From: Bacteroidales bacterium
Lineage (GTDB): Bacteria; Bacteroidota; Bacteroidia; Bacteroidales; UBA932
Length of the DNA stretch: 34,042 nucleotides
NCBI GenBank assembly: GCA_017961175.1
Contig: JAGCXV010000082.1
Span: forward strand, 1 to 34,042
Direction of reading: 5' to 3'
Shown: positions 8,620 through 17,247 of the stretch, piece by piece
How positions within the stretch are numbered: the stretch's first letter is position 1
Layout: each line of letters opens with the position of its first letter
The notes under the pieces: model-generated
Told to the model about the DNA's origin: nothing
The model's input: only the letters and a program-made list of their open reading frames with translations
Database searches by the model: none
Made by a program: the position numbers and the translations under genes

Positions 8620-10191
8620 TTACTTTATCAGGTTGCCAAGGATGTCTCTTGTGAGGGTTCTGGTAGCGGCAGTCGTTGCGTTCTTGACAATGGACTTGCC
8701 GGCGCTGGTCTTGCTCTTCTTTCCGGTAATCTTGTTGCCCAGGAAAGTTGCAAGGGTTGCGGTAACAGCAGTTACCACGGCCTTCCAGATCTTGCTCCAG
8801 ACGCTCTTGCCTTTCTTCTTTGCCTTCTCTTTCTCGGCTTTTTCCTTTTCCTTCTGTTTTTCAGCCTCTTCCTTGGCTTTCTTCTTTTCCTCTTCCTCCT
8901 TCAGGGTCTGTGCCAGGAGAGCCTCGAAAGCACTCTCGCGGTCGGTAATCTTGTCGTATTTTCCGAAGAGTCTTGAAGACTTGATAATCTGGCTTCTCTG
9001 GCTCTCGTCGATAGGACCGATCTGGCTGAGAGGGAAGAGGATCTTGGAATTTTCAACGATGCGAGGGGCACCCTTTTCGTCCAGGAAGGAAACCAGCGCC
9101 TCTCCGGTTCCGAGGTTCATGATCGCGTCCTCTGTCTTGAAGGTAGGGTTGGCGCGGAAGGTCTCTGCGGCAACCTTTACAGCCTTCTGGTCCTTAGGGG
9201 TATAGGCCCTCAGGGCGTGCTGGATACGGTTACCCAGCTGGCCCAGGATAACTTCAGGAATGTCCGTCGGGAGCTGGGAGATGAAATAAACTCCAACACC
9301 CTTTGAACGGATGAGGCGGATAACCTGCTCGATCTTGTCTGTCAGGCTTTTGGTAGTTCCCTCGAACAGCATGTGGGCCTCGTCGAAGAAGAACACCAGC
9401 TTAGGGAAGTCAAGGTCTCCGACTTCCGGAAGGGTGGTGTAAAGCTCGCTCAGCAGCCACAGCAGGAAGGTTGAGTAGAGCTTAGGGTTGTGCATCAGCT
9501 TGTCGGCTGCCAGCACGTTCATAATACCCTTGCCTGTAGCCATATCCACCTGCAGCAGGTCCATGATGTCAAATGCAGGCTCTGCGAAGAAGTTGTTGCC
9601 GCCCTGGTTCTCAAGGGTCAGCAGAGAACGCTGGATGGCTCCGATGCTCTGGGTTGCAATGTTGCCGTACATCGTGGTGTACTCTGCGGCATGCTGGCCC
9701 AGATAGTTGAGCATGGAGCGAAGGTCCTTGATATCATCCAGAAGCAGGCCTTTTTCATCGGCGATGCGGAACAGAATGTTCAGCACTCCCTCCTGGGTAT
9801 CGTTGAGCTCAAGGATTCTGGAAAGAAGCTGAGGGCCCATCCTGGAGATGGTGGATCTCATAGGATGGCCCTGCTCTCCGAATACGTCAAAGAACCTTAC
9901 AGGACAGGCCTGGTACTGAGGATCAGGAATTCCGAACTCGTCCTTGCGCTTCTCGATGAAGCTGCTGGACTTGCCGGCCTGGCTGATTCCGGAAAGGTCG
10001 CCTTTCATATCCGCCATAAAGCAAGGTACTCCCACCTGGCAGAAACTCTCTGCCATAACTTGCAGGGAAACAGTCTTTCCGGTACCTGTAGCACCGGCGA
10101 TAAGGCCGTGGCGGTTGGCCATCTTTCCAACCAGACTAATAGGGCCGTTGTCGCAGTGGGCTATGTACAGCCCGCGTTCTTTGTCGTACAT
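8620..10191 (-). CDS. HerA-like ATPase, DUF853 (YjgR) family
   Basis: The product has 523 residues. It shows a Walker A motif GATGTGKT at residues 33-40, a MADMKGDLSG segment typical of the YjgR/DUF853 group, and a Walker B strand LVFFFDEAHMLF near residue 267. A sensor/arginine region follows (FISQLPTDIPEVILGQLGNR). HerA-like proteins are hexameric DNA-pumping ATPases; the DUF853 branch is widespread but its task is poorly known. The region from about residue 425 to 465 is a charged Glu/Lys coiled coil, followed by a hydrophobic and basic tail (TAVTATLATFLGNKI). No NurA nuclease gene is adjacent. It lies 24 bases downstream of the CoA-transferase gene on the same strand and probably shares its transcript. 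Confidence 0.88.
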   Translation of the reverse strand: MYDKERGLYIAHCDNGPISLVGKMANRHGLIAGATGTGKTVSLQVMAESFCQVGVPCFMADMKGDLSGISQAGKSSSFIEKRKDEFGIPDPQYQACPVRFFDVFGEQGHPMRSTISRMGPQLLSRILELNDTQEGVLNILFRIADEKGLLLDDIKDLRSMLNYLGQHAAEYTTMYGNIATQSIGAIQRSLLTLENQGGNNFFAEPAFDIMDLLQVDMATGKGIMNVLAADKLMHNPKLYSTFLLWLLSELYTTLPEVGDLDFPKLVFFFDEAHMLFEGTTKSLTDKIEQVIRLIRSKGVGVYFISQLPTDIPEVILGQLGNRIQHALRAYTPKDQKAVKVAAETFRANPTFKTEDAIMNLGTGEALVSFLDEKGAPRIVENSKILFPLSQIGPIDESQRSQIIKSSRLFGKYDKITDRESAFEALLAQTLKEEEEKKKAKEEAEKQKEKEKAEKEKAKKKGKSVWSKIWKAVVTAVTATLATFLGNKITGKKSKTSAGKSIVKNATTAATRTLTRDILGNLIK

Positions 10192-10215
10192 TCTATGTTT
10201 GTTTAATTGTTCAGA

Positions 10216-11553
10216 CTAATAGGTAAACTCCGTTGTTCCTTCCCAAGGCTTGTATGGGGTGCGAGGGAATCTTCTCTCGAACTCTTTGATAAGGTCGTCG
10301 CGGAACTTAGGATGAGCCAGTCCGATGAGCATTCTTGCCCTGTCTCTGAGGCTTGCACCCTTAAGGTGAGCTATACCGTACTCGGTGATAACATAATCTA
10401 TGTCGTCTCTTGGAGTGGTGATTCCGGCGCCCTCCGTCAGGAAGGCCTTGATACGTGAGAGTTCTCCGTGCTTTGCGGTGGAAGGGAACGCAAGGATAGC
10501 CTTGCTGGTCCTGTTCCAAGATGCTCCGCGGATGAAGTCAACCTGTCCGCCGGTTCCGCTGAATACCTTCAGGCCGATTGTCTCTGCTGTGCTCTGTCCC
10601 TGGAGGTCCATCTCAAGAGCCGAATTGATGGATACGAAGTGGTCCATCTGGCAGATGGTCCTAGGGTCGTTGCAATAGTTTACAGGGAACATCAGCACGT
10701 CAGGATTGTGGTCCACGAAGTCGTACAGCATCTGGCTTCCCATAAGGAATCCGGTAACGAGTTTGCCAGGATGGAGTTTCTTCTTTGCATTTGTTACAAC
10801 TCCCTTCTTTACAAGCTCTACCACGCCGTCAGAGAACATCTCGGTATGGATTCCGAGGTCCTTCTTGTTTGTCATGTAATGGAGGGCTGCGTCTGGAATA
10901 GCGCCGATTCCGAGCTGCAGTGTTGCACCGTCCTCAACAAGTGAAGCGCAGTACTCTCCGATCTTCTCCTCAACAGGTCCTATGGTTGGCTTGGCAAGCT
11001 GGAACATAGGCTTTGAGGTCTTTACTATGTAATCGAGCTTAGAAATGTGGATCAGACAGTCTCCGTAGCCCAGGAAAGGCATCTGGTCGTTCATTTCGCA
11101 GATAATCATCTTTGCGCGGTCAACAGCCAGCTTGGTGTAGTCTACGCTGATACCGAGGCTGCAGTATCCGTCCTCGTTAGGAGGTGTAACCGTAATCATA
11201 GCCACGTCAATCGGATAGCGGGTGTCGAACCAGTCTCCGATCTGGTGATAGTAGTAAGGGAAGAAGTCTCCGCGGTCGTCGTTGAGGCCTTCCCTGGTGT
11301 TTCCGTGAGCAAAGTTTGTGATGTGGCGGAAATGGCCGTATCCCTCAGGCAGCATGTAGGTTGCCGGGTGAAGGGTAACCATGTGGTAAATGTTCACATC
11401 CTTCAGCCTCTCTCTCTGGTCCATCATTGCCAGAGGAATCTCCTGAGGAGCTGCGGCAGAGTGGCCCAAGACGATGTTCATTCCGCTCTGGATTGCTTTT
11501 GCCGCATCTTGCGCGCTTACGATGCGGTCGCTGTATTTTTCTAACCAGTCCAT
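10216..11553 (-). CDS. Acetyl-CoA hydrolase/transferase family CoA-transferase (4-hydroxybutyrate or butyrate type)
   Basis: The product has 445 residues, the usual length of the 4-hydroxybutyrate/butyryl-CoA:acetate CoA-transferase group. It moves CoA between an acyl-CoA and acetate or another acid in the cytoplasm. The motif IHTEMFSDG places a glutamate at residue 238, where the catalytic glutamate is reported for the clostridial 4-hydroxybutyrate enzyme. The CoA-binding loop GTGGQVDFIRGA is at 333-344, and EYGIAHLKG and RARMLIGLAHPKFR lie near the end. Which acid it uses cannot be told from sequence; acetate, succinate, butyrate or 4-hydroxybutyrate are all possible. It is first in a minus-strand unit with the HerA-like gene and has a good promoter upstream. 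Confidence 0.88.
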   Translation of the reverse strand: MDWLEKYSDRIVSAQDAAKAIQSGMNIVLGHSAAAPQEIPLAMMDQRERLKDVNIYHMVTLHPATYMLPEGYGHFRHITNFAHGNTREGLNDDRGDFFPYYYHQIGDWFDTRYPIDVAMITVTPPNEDGYCSLGISVDYTKLAVDRAKMIICEMNDQMPFLGYGDCLIHISKLDYIVKTSKPMFQLAKPTIGPVEEKIGEYCASLVEDGATLQLGIGAIPDAALHYMTNKKDLGIHTEMFSDGVVELVKKGVVTNAKKKLHPGKLVTGFLMGSQMLYDFVDHNPDVLMFPVNYCNDPRTICQMDHFVSINSALEMDLQGQSTAETIGLKVFSGTGGQVDFIRGASWNRTSKAILAFPSTAKHGELSRIKAFLTEGAGITTPRDDIDYVITEYGIAHLKGASLRDRARMLIGLAHPKFRDDLIKEFERRFPRTPYKPWEGTTEFTY

Positions 11554-11601
11554 ATAAGTAGTTTTTTATATCAATCTGAAAAATTCGTTTTTTCAAGTTT
11601 C

Positions 11602-11634
11602 CAAAGTTAAGGAAAAATCATCAAAAAGAGCAAA
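11602..11634 (-). promoter_or_regulatory. Bacteroidota-type promoter for the CoA-transferase gene
   Basis: On the minus strand a TTTG (11631-11634), a 21-base gap and TAACTTTG (11602-11609) match the TTTG / TAnnTTTG consensus. The box lies 48 bases upstream of the CoA-transferase start. Confidence 0.65.
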
Positions 11635-11684
11635 AACAATTAACAATTTTCAGCGATGTTGATAAATCATTGAGAAATTAACAT

Positions 11685-11718
11685 AAAAAAGGCGTGCTTC
11701 CGTAGAAACACGCCTTTT
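11685..11718 (-). terminator. Intrinsic terminator of dnaK
   Basis: Read on the minus strand, GGCGTG and CACGCC form a 6-bp GC-rich stem (11691-11696 with 11709-11714) around a 12-base loop, followed by six T residues. It begins 18 bases after the dnaK stop. The plus-strand side also has TTTT, but nothing on that strand needs it. Confidence 0.8.
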
Positions 11719-11736
11719 CATTTTGGAGAAGGATGA

Positions 11737-13677
11737 TTACTTCACTTCCTCAAAGTCCACGTCGGTTACCTCTCCGTCATCCTTGCTACCGTTGGATTGT
11801 CCGTCGGCAGAGCCGGTGTTCTGGCCGTAGCCGCCCTGGGTTCCTGCACCCGGGTTAGGGCCTGCCTGTGCTCCGGCTGCGCGGTTCATCTCCTCGCTGG
11901 CAGCATGCCAAGCCTCGTTCAGCTGGTTCATCAGGTTATCCAGCTCTGCGATGTTCTTGTTCTGGTGAGCCTCCTTGAGTTTCCTGGTGGCTTCCTCGAT
12001 CCTGGACTTCTTGTCTGCAGGAATCTTGTCGCCATAGTCCTTGAGATTCTTCTCGCTGGCGAATACCTGGGCGTCTGCGTTGTTGAGCTTGTCGGCTTCT
12101 GCCCTTGCAGCCTTGTCGGCCTGCTCGTTTGCCTTGGCCTCGTCTCTCATCCTCTTGATTTCTGCATCGCTGAGGCCGCTGGATGCCTCGATACGAATCT
12201 GCTGCTCCTTGCCGGTTCCCTTGTCCTTTGCGGATACGTTAAGGATACCGTTGGCATCGATATCGAAGGTTACCTCGATCTGAGGAACGCCTCTTGGAGC
12301 CGGCATGATTCCGTCCAGATGGAATTTGCCGATAGTCTTGTTTCCGGAAGCCATCGGACGTTCGCCCTGGAGAACGTGAACCTCTACAGACGGCTGGTTG
12401 TCAGAAGCCGTTGAGAAGATCTGGCTCTTGCGGGTAGGGATGGTGGTGTTGGACTCGATCAGCTTGGTGAATACTCCGCCGTAGGTCTCGATACCGAGGC
12501 TCAGAGGAGTTACATCGAGCAGAAGCACGTCCTTCACGTCGCCTGCCAGAACGCCTCCCTGGATGGATGCGCCGATTGCCACAACCTCGTCAGGGTTTAC
12601 GCTCTTGTTAGGCTCTTTTCCGAAGAAGTCCTTGACCAGCTGCTGAACCCTTGGGATACGGGTAGAACCTCCTACGAGCAATACCTCGTTGATGTCGCTT
12701 GCGCTCAGGTGAGCATCTGCGAGGGCCTTGCGGCAAGGCTCGATGCACTTCTGGAACAGGTTGTCTGCCAAAGCCTCGAACTTAGCCCTGGTGAGGGTCT
12801 TTACAAAGTGCTGAGGAACGCCGTCTATAGGCATGATGTAAGGCAGGTTGATCTCGGTTGTGGTCTGGCTTGAAAGCTCGATCTTTGCTTTCTCTGCAGC
12901 TTCCTTCAGTCTCTGAAGGGCCATAGGGTCCTTGCTGAGGTCTGCGCCGGAGTGTTCGTTCTTGAATTCCTCAACCATCCAGTCGATGATCACGTGGTCA
13001 AAGTCATCTCCTCCAAGGTGGGTGTCACCGTTGGTGGACTTAACCTCGAATACGCCGTCGCCGAGCTCAAGGATTGAGATATCGAAGGTACCTCCACCCA
13101 GGTCAAACACTGCAACCTTGGCATCCTTTTCCTTCTTGTCCAGACCGTATGCCAGTGCGGCTGCAGTAGGCTCGTTGATGATTCTCTTTACGTGAAGTCC
13201 TGCAATCTCTCCGGCTTCCTTGGTAGCCTGCCTCTGAGAGTCTGAGAAGTATGCAGGAACTGTGATGACAGCTTCTGTAATTGTCTGTCCCAGATGGTCT
13301 TCTGCAGTCTTCTTCATCTTCTGCAGAACCATTGCTGATATCTCCTGAGGAGAATACAGCTTTCCGTCGATGTCAATTCTCGGGGTGTTGTTGTCGCCGC
13401 GCACTACTTTATATGGTACCCTGGCGATTTCTGTCTGCACCCTGTCATAAGTCTCGCCCATAAACCTCTTGATAGAGTATATGGTCTTGGTAGGGTTGGT
13501 GATGGCCTGTCTCTTTGCAGGGTCACCGATCTTTCTCTCACCGTTTCCGGTGAATGCAACTACTGAAGGGGTGGTTCTCTTTCCTTCGCTGTTGATGATT
13601 ACGGTAGGCTCAGAGCCTTCCATTACTGAGACACAACTGTTGGTTGTTCCCAAGTCGATTCCGATAATTTTTCCCAT
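11737..13677 (-). CDS. dnaK: Chaperone DnaK (Hsp70)
   Basis: The product has 646 residues and is a full-length Hsp70. The first ATPase signature IDLGTTNS is at residues 7-14, the second ([10 protein letters not shown]) near 194 and the third ([15 protein letters not shown]) near 334. The substrate-binding domain and helical lid follow, with a Gly/Ala/Gln-rich linker and the typical acidic end ([11 protein letters not shown]). It folds and refolds proteins in the cytoplasm with GrpE and DnaJ, whose genes lie 9 kb away at 22771-24568 on the opposite strand. An AGGAG sequence sits about 9 bases before the ATG, unusual here because most neighbours lack a Shine-Dalgarno. It is a single-gene unit: its own terminator lies downstream, and a palindrome and GATGGCA box shared with grpE lie upstream. 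Confidence 0.98.
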   Translation of the reverse strand: MGKIIGIDLGTTNSCVSVMEGSEPTVIINSEGKRTTPSVVAFTGNGERKIGDPAKRQAITNPTKTIYSIKRFMGETYDRVQTEIARVPYKVVRGDNNTPRIDIDGKLYSPQEISAMVLQKMKKTAEDHLGQTITEAVITVPAYFSDSQRQATKEAGEIAGLHVKRIINEPTAAALAYGLDKKEKDAKVAVFDLGGGTFDISILELGDGVFEVKSTNGDTHLGGDDFDHVIIDWMVEEFKNEHSGADLSKDPMALQRLKEAAEKAKIELSSQTTTEINLPYIMPIDGVPQHFVKTLTRAKFEALADNLFQKCIEPCRKALADAHLSASDINEVLLVGGSTRIPRVQQLVKDFFGKEPNKSVNPDEVVAIGASIQGGVLAGDVKDVLLLDVTPLSLGIETYGGVFTKLIESNTTIPTRKSQIFSTASDNQPSVEVHVLQGERPMASGNKTIGKFHLDGIMPAPRGVPQIEVTFDIDANGILNVSAKDKGTGKEQQIRIEASSGLSDAEIKRMRDEAKANEQADKAARAEADKLNNADAQVFASEKNLKDYGDKIPADKKSRIEEATRKLKEAHQNKNIAELDNLMNQLNEAWHAASEEMNRAAGAQAGPNPGAGTQGGYGQNTGSADGQSNGSKDDGEVTDVDFEEVK

Positions 13678-13755
13678 GATTTTATCTCCTATTTTTAATA
13701 TTCAACTTAATCCGGAGGCCATTTGTCTCCGCGAAGGTGTATATCTCTATAATTG

Positions 13756-13795
13756 TGCCATCGCCGAGAAACGCCAAAAATCTGCCAAAATGACA
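13756..13795 (-). promoter_or_regulatory. Candidate heat-shock control region of dnaK
   Basis: On the minus strand TGTCATTTTGGCAG (13782-13795) is followed after 19 bases by GATGGCA (13756-13762), 79 bases before the dnaK ATG. The grpE upstream region has the imperfect palindrome CTGACAAAATGTCC and GATGGCA in the same order with 20 bases between. No TAnnTTTG box is found upstream of dnaK, so a special sigma factor or operator is possible. A shorter inverted repeat CGGAG/CTCCG lies in the leader. Confidence 0.45.
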
Positions 13796-13822
13796 AAAAA
13801 AGGATGGCCGAAGCCATCCCTT
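13795..13822 (-). terminator. Intrinsic terminator of the lipoprotein gene
   Basis: On the minus strand GGATGGC-TTCG-GCCATCC (13802-13819) is a perfect 7-bp stem with the stable UUCG loop, followed by seven T residues. It begins 23 bases after the stop of the gene at 13845-14624 and insulates dnaK from it. Confidence 0.9.
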
Positions 13823-13844
13823 TGCCCATAATAGCAGTTTGGGG

Positions 13845-14624
13845 CTACTTGAGTCCGGCCCACTCTCCCTTTATGTTCTTGCACTGGGTGTAGCAGGAAG
13901 GGCAGTTGTAAACCTTGTACATGTCGCTTCCTTCTGCCTGGAAGATCTCCACGCCTCTTTGGCGGGTATCCCAGCCGTCTGCGATAATGTAGATGAACGT
14001 GTCTGTTCCGCCCGTTACATTATGCACTCCGTTAGGAGAGGCTGCCATTTCCACTACATACGGATATTCCGGTGTGTAGGCATTGTCTGCCTTTGCTCCC
14101 TTCAGCAGGGCGGCTGCCATATATCTCTGGATGTAAGGATCGTTGGTTGGGGCATGCTGTGAAGGAACCAGCTTTGTCTTCAGGATGCGGGTAATGCTGC
14201 TTACCGTGGATGAACTGTTGCACAGCAGGTTAAAGCACTTTTCTCCCTCTGCTGCATCCTTGGCGTACATTTCGATTGCCATTGGAATCATTGCCGCAGT
14301 GCCCTGGATGCTCTTCCCCAGCAGTCCGTTGTAAACTGCTTCAAATTCAGCAAAGTCTGCCGGGAAGTTTGTAAATGTCACAAATGCAGTAGGAACTTTG
14401 TAGGAATTGTTGAACTCTCCCGAAACCGTGTAGGTGTGGTCTCCGTAAGTCAGCGTGTTCCCGTCCACTACGGCAGCCGGGGCAGCAACCTCATCTGCCT
14501 GGATTTCAGGATTGTCCAGATTTTCAGTGTTCTGTCCGCCGCCATTACCGGTGTTGTTGCAGGCAACAATGAAAGATGCCGCGCTAAAAAGCATAAAGGT
14601 TGAAATTTGAGTTAAGCTTCTCAT
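13845..14624 (-). CDS. Lipoprotein of unknown function (possibly DUF6935-like)
   Basis: The product has 259 residues. A signal peptide ends in the lipobox FIVAC, followed by a Gly/Asn-rich spacer, so this is a lipoprotein. The body from about residue 55 begins with a strand pair (LTYGDHTYTVSGEF), then a helical part with EFEAVYNGLLGKS and PMAIEMYAKDAAEGEKCF, and ends in beta strands (YPYVVEMAASPNGVHNV, FIYIIADGWDTRQRGVEIF). From memory this resembles the family called DUF6935, which I cannot check here. A short C-terminal cysteine cluster (NCPSCYTQC) could bind metal or form disulphides. It is transcribed alone, diverging from the secreted paralogues at 14766, with a palindrome between them. 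Confidence 0.7.
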   Translation of the reverse strand: MRSLTQISTFMLFSAASFIVACNNTGNGGGQNTENLDNPEIQADEVAAPAAVVDGNTLTYGDHTYTVSGEFNNSYKVPTAFVTFTNFPADFAEFEAVYNGLLGKSIQGTAAMIPMAIEMYAKDAAEGEKCFNLLCNSSSTVSSITRILKTKLVPSQHAPTNDPYIQRYMAAALLKGAKADNAYTPEYPYVVEMAASPNGVHNVTGGTDTFIYIIADGWDTRQRGVEIFQAEGSDMYKVYNCPSCYTQCKNIKGEWAGLK

Positions 14625-14693
14625 AGTACTATGTTTTACGTGTTAAAAATTCAAGTCGCGGAACTTAGGCACAAGTTAGCATTTTATTTTGAC

Positions 14694-14707
14694 ATATCGG
14701 CCGATAT
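14694..14707. promoter_or_regulatory. Perfect 14-bp palindrome between divergent genes
   Basis: ATATCGGCCGATAT is a perfect inverted repeat in the 141-base gap between the lipoprotein gene (minus) and the secreted paralogue (plus). Its position fits an operator for a dimeric regulator acting on one or both promoters. No exact TAnnTTTG box is visible nearby; TCTATTTG at 14743-14750 is the closest on the plus strand. Confidence 0.4.
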
Positions 14708-14765
14708 AAGTAACTTTACCAGACAAGACCACTCAATAATTGTCTATTTGCAAATAAACAATATT

Positions 14766-16013
14766 ATGAAAACAAGATTTATCTTCAGTGCATTGCTTGC
14801 CTCGGCTCTCATGTTCGTGGTATGCACCCCAGCAGACGCTCAGCTCAAGGGCGTTCTCAACAAGGCCAAGAAGGCCGTGGAAAAGAAAGTTGAACAGAAG
14901 GTAGATGAGGTTCTGGATGGCGATTCAAACCAGTCCAGCACCACAACAACCAATTCTTCCAAGAAAACAACTTCTACAACCCGGAGCACTACATCCCAGA
15001 CGGCAGATCAGCCTGCCGGCAAGTCTTATGGTCAGGGTCCTGAGATTCCCAAGCTTATGTCTATGGAACCTTCATACAGCGACTATGACGAATCCGGCAA
15101 GTATCTGAACAGTGTGGCTTGGGGCCTGAGAAAGACTTCCCAGGCAGAAGCAAAAGCTCTTGCAGAAAAGCTTACAGCCCGCTTCAAGTGGGATAGGAAG
15201 ACTCTTCAGGAAATGGAAGCAGGAGAAAACTACGAGCTCGAAATGCAGCTGAAGAATGAATTGAGCAACTGGCAGTCTTTCTATGTCAAAATCGGTGAAA
15301 TAATGAACCTCATAAACAACGGGGATTACAAAAAAGACAATACCGGGGCTTTCTATCTGGATAAAGCTCCACTTATGCATGTCGGCATGCACGTTGCTGG
15401 CAACACTGCTAGTGAAGAAGGAGTTATGGGCATTGGTTCACTGCTGTTTACAAGAAACAAAGGAAAGGCATATTTCTGCAATTACATGCTGGATCCTGTT
15501 TTCGCCGAGGAAGACGGCATAAGAGTGGCCAAGCTGGATTTGAACATGGCAACCAATATCGCCATTTTGTTCGAAGGCTATCCTGTAGAGTGGTGCCGCG
15601 AAACGCAGCAGGGTGTTATGAAAGACCAGTTTGCCATTTACCACCAGAAAGCTGTGGCCTATGTTTCCGCTCTGAAAGAAGCTATTAAGGGCAATTCTCT
15701 GGATAATCTTGAATACAAGCCCGTTCCTAAGGCCGGCGGCATGAACGCCTCAATGAATGCAAAGGCTCTTGCAGCTGAGAAGCAGAAGGGAAAGGATGTG
15801 GTTAAGGTTGTAATCACCAGCAATTCCTGGGAGATTCAGAAAAACGCCATGGGACAGCCAGTCCGCAGGGTTATCTACGGATATTCAATCGGAAACACCA
15901 AGCACGGCAAGATGGCCTCAAGAGTTTCCTGGGCAGAAGACTACCAGGGCGGCGGCAAATACGGATCCCTGCATTGCTACGGTGTCGGAACCGAGTACTT
16001 CTATGTTAAATAG
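14766..16013 (+). CDS. Secreted protein of unknown function, tandem paralogue 1
   Basis: I place the start at the ATG at 14766, which begins the signal peptide (MKTRFIFSALLASALMFVV, cleavage near PADAQ); the frame is open further upstream but without a signal. The product has 415 residues. Right after the cleavage site comes a Lys-rich amphipathic segment (LKGVLNKAKKAVEKKVEQ), then a Ser/Thr linker to about residue 80, then a mainly helical and mixed domain of about 330 residues. The C-terminal part (WEIQKNAMGQPVRRVIYGYS ... RVSWAEDYQGGGKYG) is nearly the same in the next gene. I do not recognise the family. It heads a tight four-gene run with paralogue 2, a pseudouridine synthase and an SDR enzyme. 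Confidence 0.75.
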   Translation: MKTRFIFSALLASALMFVVCTPADAQLKGVLNKAKKAVEKKVEQKVDEVLDGDSNQSSTTTTNSSKKTTSTTRSTTSQTADQPAGKSYGQGPEIPKLMSMEPSYSDYDESGKYLNSVAWGLRKTSQAEAKALAEKLTARFKWDRKTLQEMEAGENYELEMQLKNELSNWQSFYVKIGEIMNLINNGDYKKDNTGAFYLDKAPLMHVGMHVAGNTASEEGVMGIGSLLFTRNKGKAYFCNYMLDPVFAEEDGIRVAKLDLNMATNIAILFEGYPVEWCRETQQGVMKDQFAIYHQKAVAYVSALKEAIKGNSLDNLEYKPVPKAGGMNASMNAKALAAEKQKGKDVVKVVITSNSWEIQKNAMGQPVRRVIYGYSIGNTKHGKMASRVSWAEDYQGGGKYGSLHCYGVGTEYFYVK

Positions 16014-16028
16014 TAAAAACATATTATT

Positions 16029-17246
16029 ATGAAAACGAAATTTTTTTTCAGATCGCTCCTCATCGCGATTCTAGCACTTGGCATCTGCGCTTCCGCAGAC
16101 GCCCAGCTCAAGGGAGTTCTCAACAAGGCCAAGAAGGCCGTAAAGGAAGCAACTTCGGATAACTCCAGCAAGTCTTCTTCTTCAGCGACAACCACGTCTT
16201 CCAACTCAAACAGTCAGGTTAAATCAAAGATTACCGATAACGGTCCTGAATGTCCGGAAGTCTTGAAATTGGAACCATCTTATAGACCGGGTGATCCTAC
16301 AGACACATATATGGAAGAGCTTACCTGGGGGCTTAGGACTATGTCTCATCCCGAAGCAAAGGCACTTGCCGCAAAATTAAATGCTCGTATCAAGTGGGAC
16401 CTTGAACAGATTAAAAAACTGGAGAGCAAAGATAGAACAATAGAAGAGGGAGACTTTTATCACGCACTTAGGCAGGAAGTTAACAACTGGGATAAATTTG
16501 TAGGAAAAGCAGGAACTTATGTAGCGCAGATGACATCTATCAATTGGGAAAAAGACGCTCAAGGGAAGTTCTTTTACCGCGATAAATTTCCGTTGTTTCA
16601 TACAGGCCATTGGATTTCTGGTGTCCCTGCCAGTCTGGAAGGAGACATAAAGGGGAATAACTCTATGGTTTCCAAAGTGGACGGCAAATTTGTCTTTTGT
16701 TATTCCAATGGTGAAAAGTTAATTCCTATAGTAGCAAAGCCAGGTGAGATTAGGGTTGCGAAATTGGATGCCAACATGGCATTGAATGTTGGCTATCTGT
16801 TAGACGGCTTCCCTCTTGAATGGTGGAGGGCTGACAATAAGGGGACTGCCATGGAAGATACTTGGGACAAGTGTTATTGGAGTGCACTGATGTTTGTTCA
16901 GGCTATTGCGGAAGCAGTCCAGAATAATTCACCATCCAATATCAAGTATGAGGCAATGCCTAAACCAGGAGCCATGAACGCTTCCATGAAGTCAAAGATT
17001 CTGGCACTGGAGAAGAGCGCGTTCCCTGATGTAGTGGATGTCGTAATCACCAGCAACAACTGGGAAATCCAGAAGAATGCCGCAGGCCAGCCTGTACGCA
17101 GGGTTATTTACGGATATTCCATTGTAAAGACAGAGAACGGCAAGATGGCCACCAGGGTTTCCTGGGCTGAGGACCATCAGGGTGGCGGAAAATACGGAGC
17201 CGTACACGGCTACGGAAACGGAATGGAGACATTCTATGTGAAGTAG
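16029..17246 (+). CDS. Secreted protein of unknown function, tandem paralogue 2
   Basis: The product has 405 residues with a signal peptide (MKTKFFFRSLLIAILALGI, cleavage near SADAQ). It shares with paralogue 1 the segment QLKGVLNKAKKAV just after cleavage, a Ser-rich linker, the LEPSY motif, the WGLR...EAKALA(A/E)KL helix, and the whole C-terminal block ending GKYG...FYVK. The middle (about residues 80-300) is more divergent and its codons are AT-richer than those of the two ends. It starts 15 bases after paralogue 1 and ends one base before the pseudouridine synthase start, so all are probably on one transcript. Family and role not recognised. Confidence 0.75.
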   Translation: MKTKFFFRSLLIAILALGICASADAQLKGVLNKAKKAVKEATSDNSSKSSSSATTTSSNSNSQVKSKITDNGPECPEVLKLEPSYRPGDPTDTYMEELTWGLRTMSHPEAKALAAKLNARIKWDLEQIKKLESKDRTIEEGDFYHALRQEVNNWDKFVGKAGTYVAQMTSINWEKDAQGKFFYRDKFPLFHTGHWISGVPASLEGDIKGNNSMVSKVDGKFVFCYSNGEKLIPIVAKPGEIRVAKLDANMALNVGYLLDGFPLEWWRADNKGTAMEDTWDKCYWSALMFVQAIAEAVQNNSPSNIKYEAMPKPGAMNASMKSKILALEKSAFPDVVDVVITSNNWEIQKNAAGQPVRRVIYGYSIVKTENGKMATRVSWAEDHQGGGKYGAVHGYGNGMETFYVK

Positions 17247-17247
17247 A

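Noticed and set aside
9000-9205. Repeat-like sequence in the HerA-like gene tail (Glu/Lys codons)
   Set aside because: It is the expected low-complexity DNA of a charged coiled coil, not an independent repeat element.
9490-10206. A 238-codon plus-strand frame opposite the HerA-like gene
   Set aside because: The opposite strand has Walker A and B motifs and full family length; this frame is its shadow.
11797-12414. A 205-codon plus-strand frame opposite dnaK
   Set aside because: dnaK is unmistakable; the shadow is cysteine- and leucine-rich without any known domain.
14743-14750. TCTATTTG as a promoter -7 box for paralogue 1
   Set aside because: It misses the second consensus base and has no TTTG at a suitable distance; kept only as a remark.
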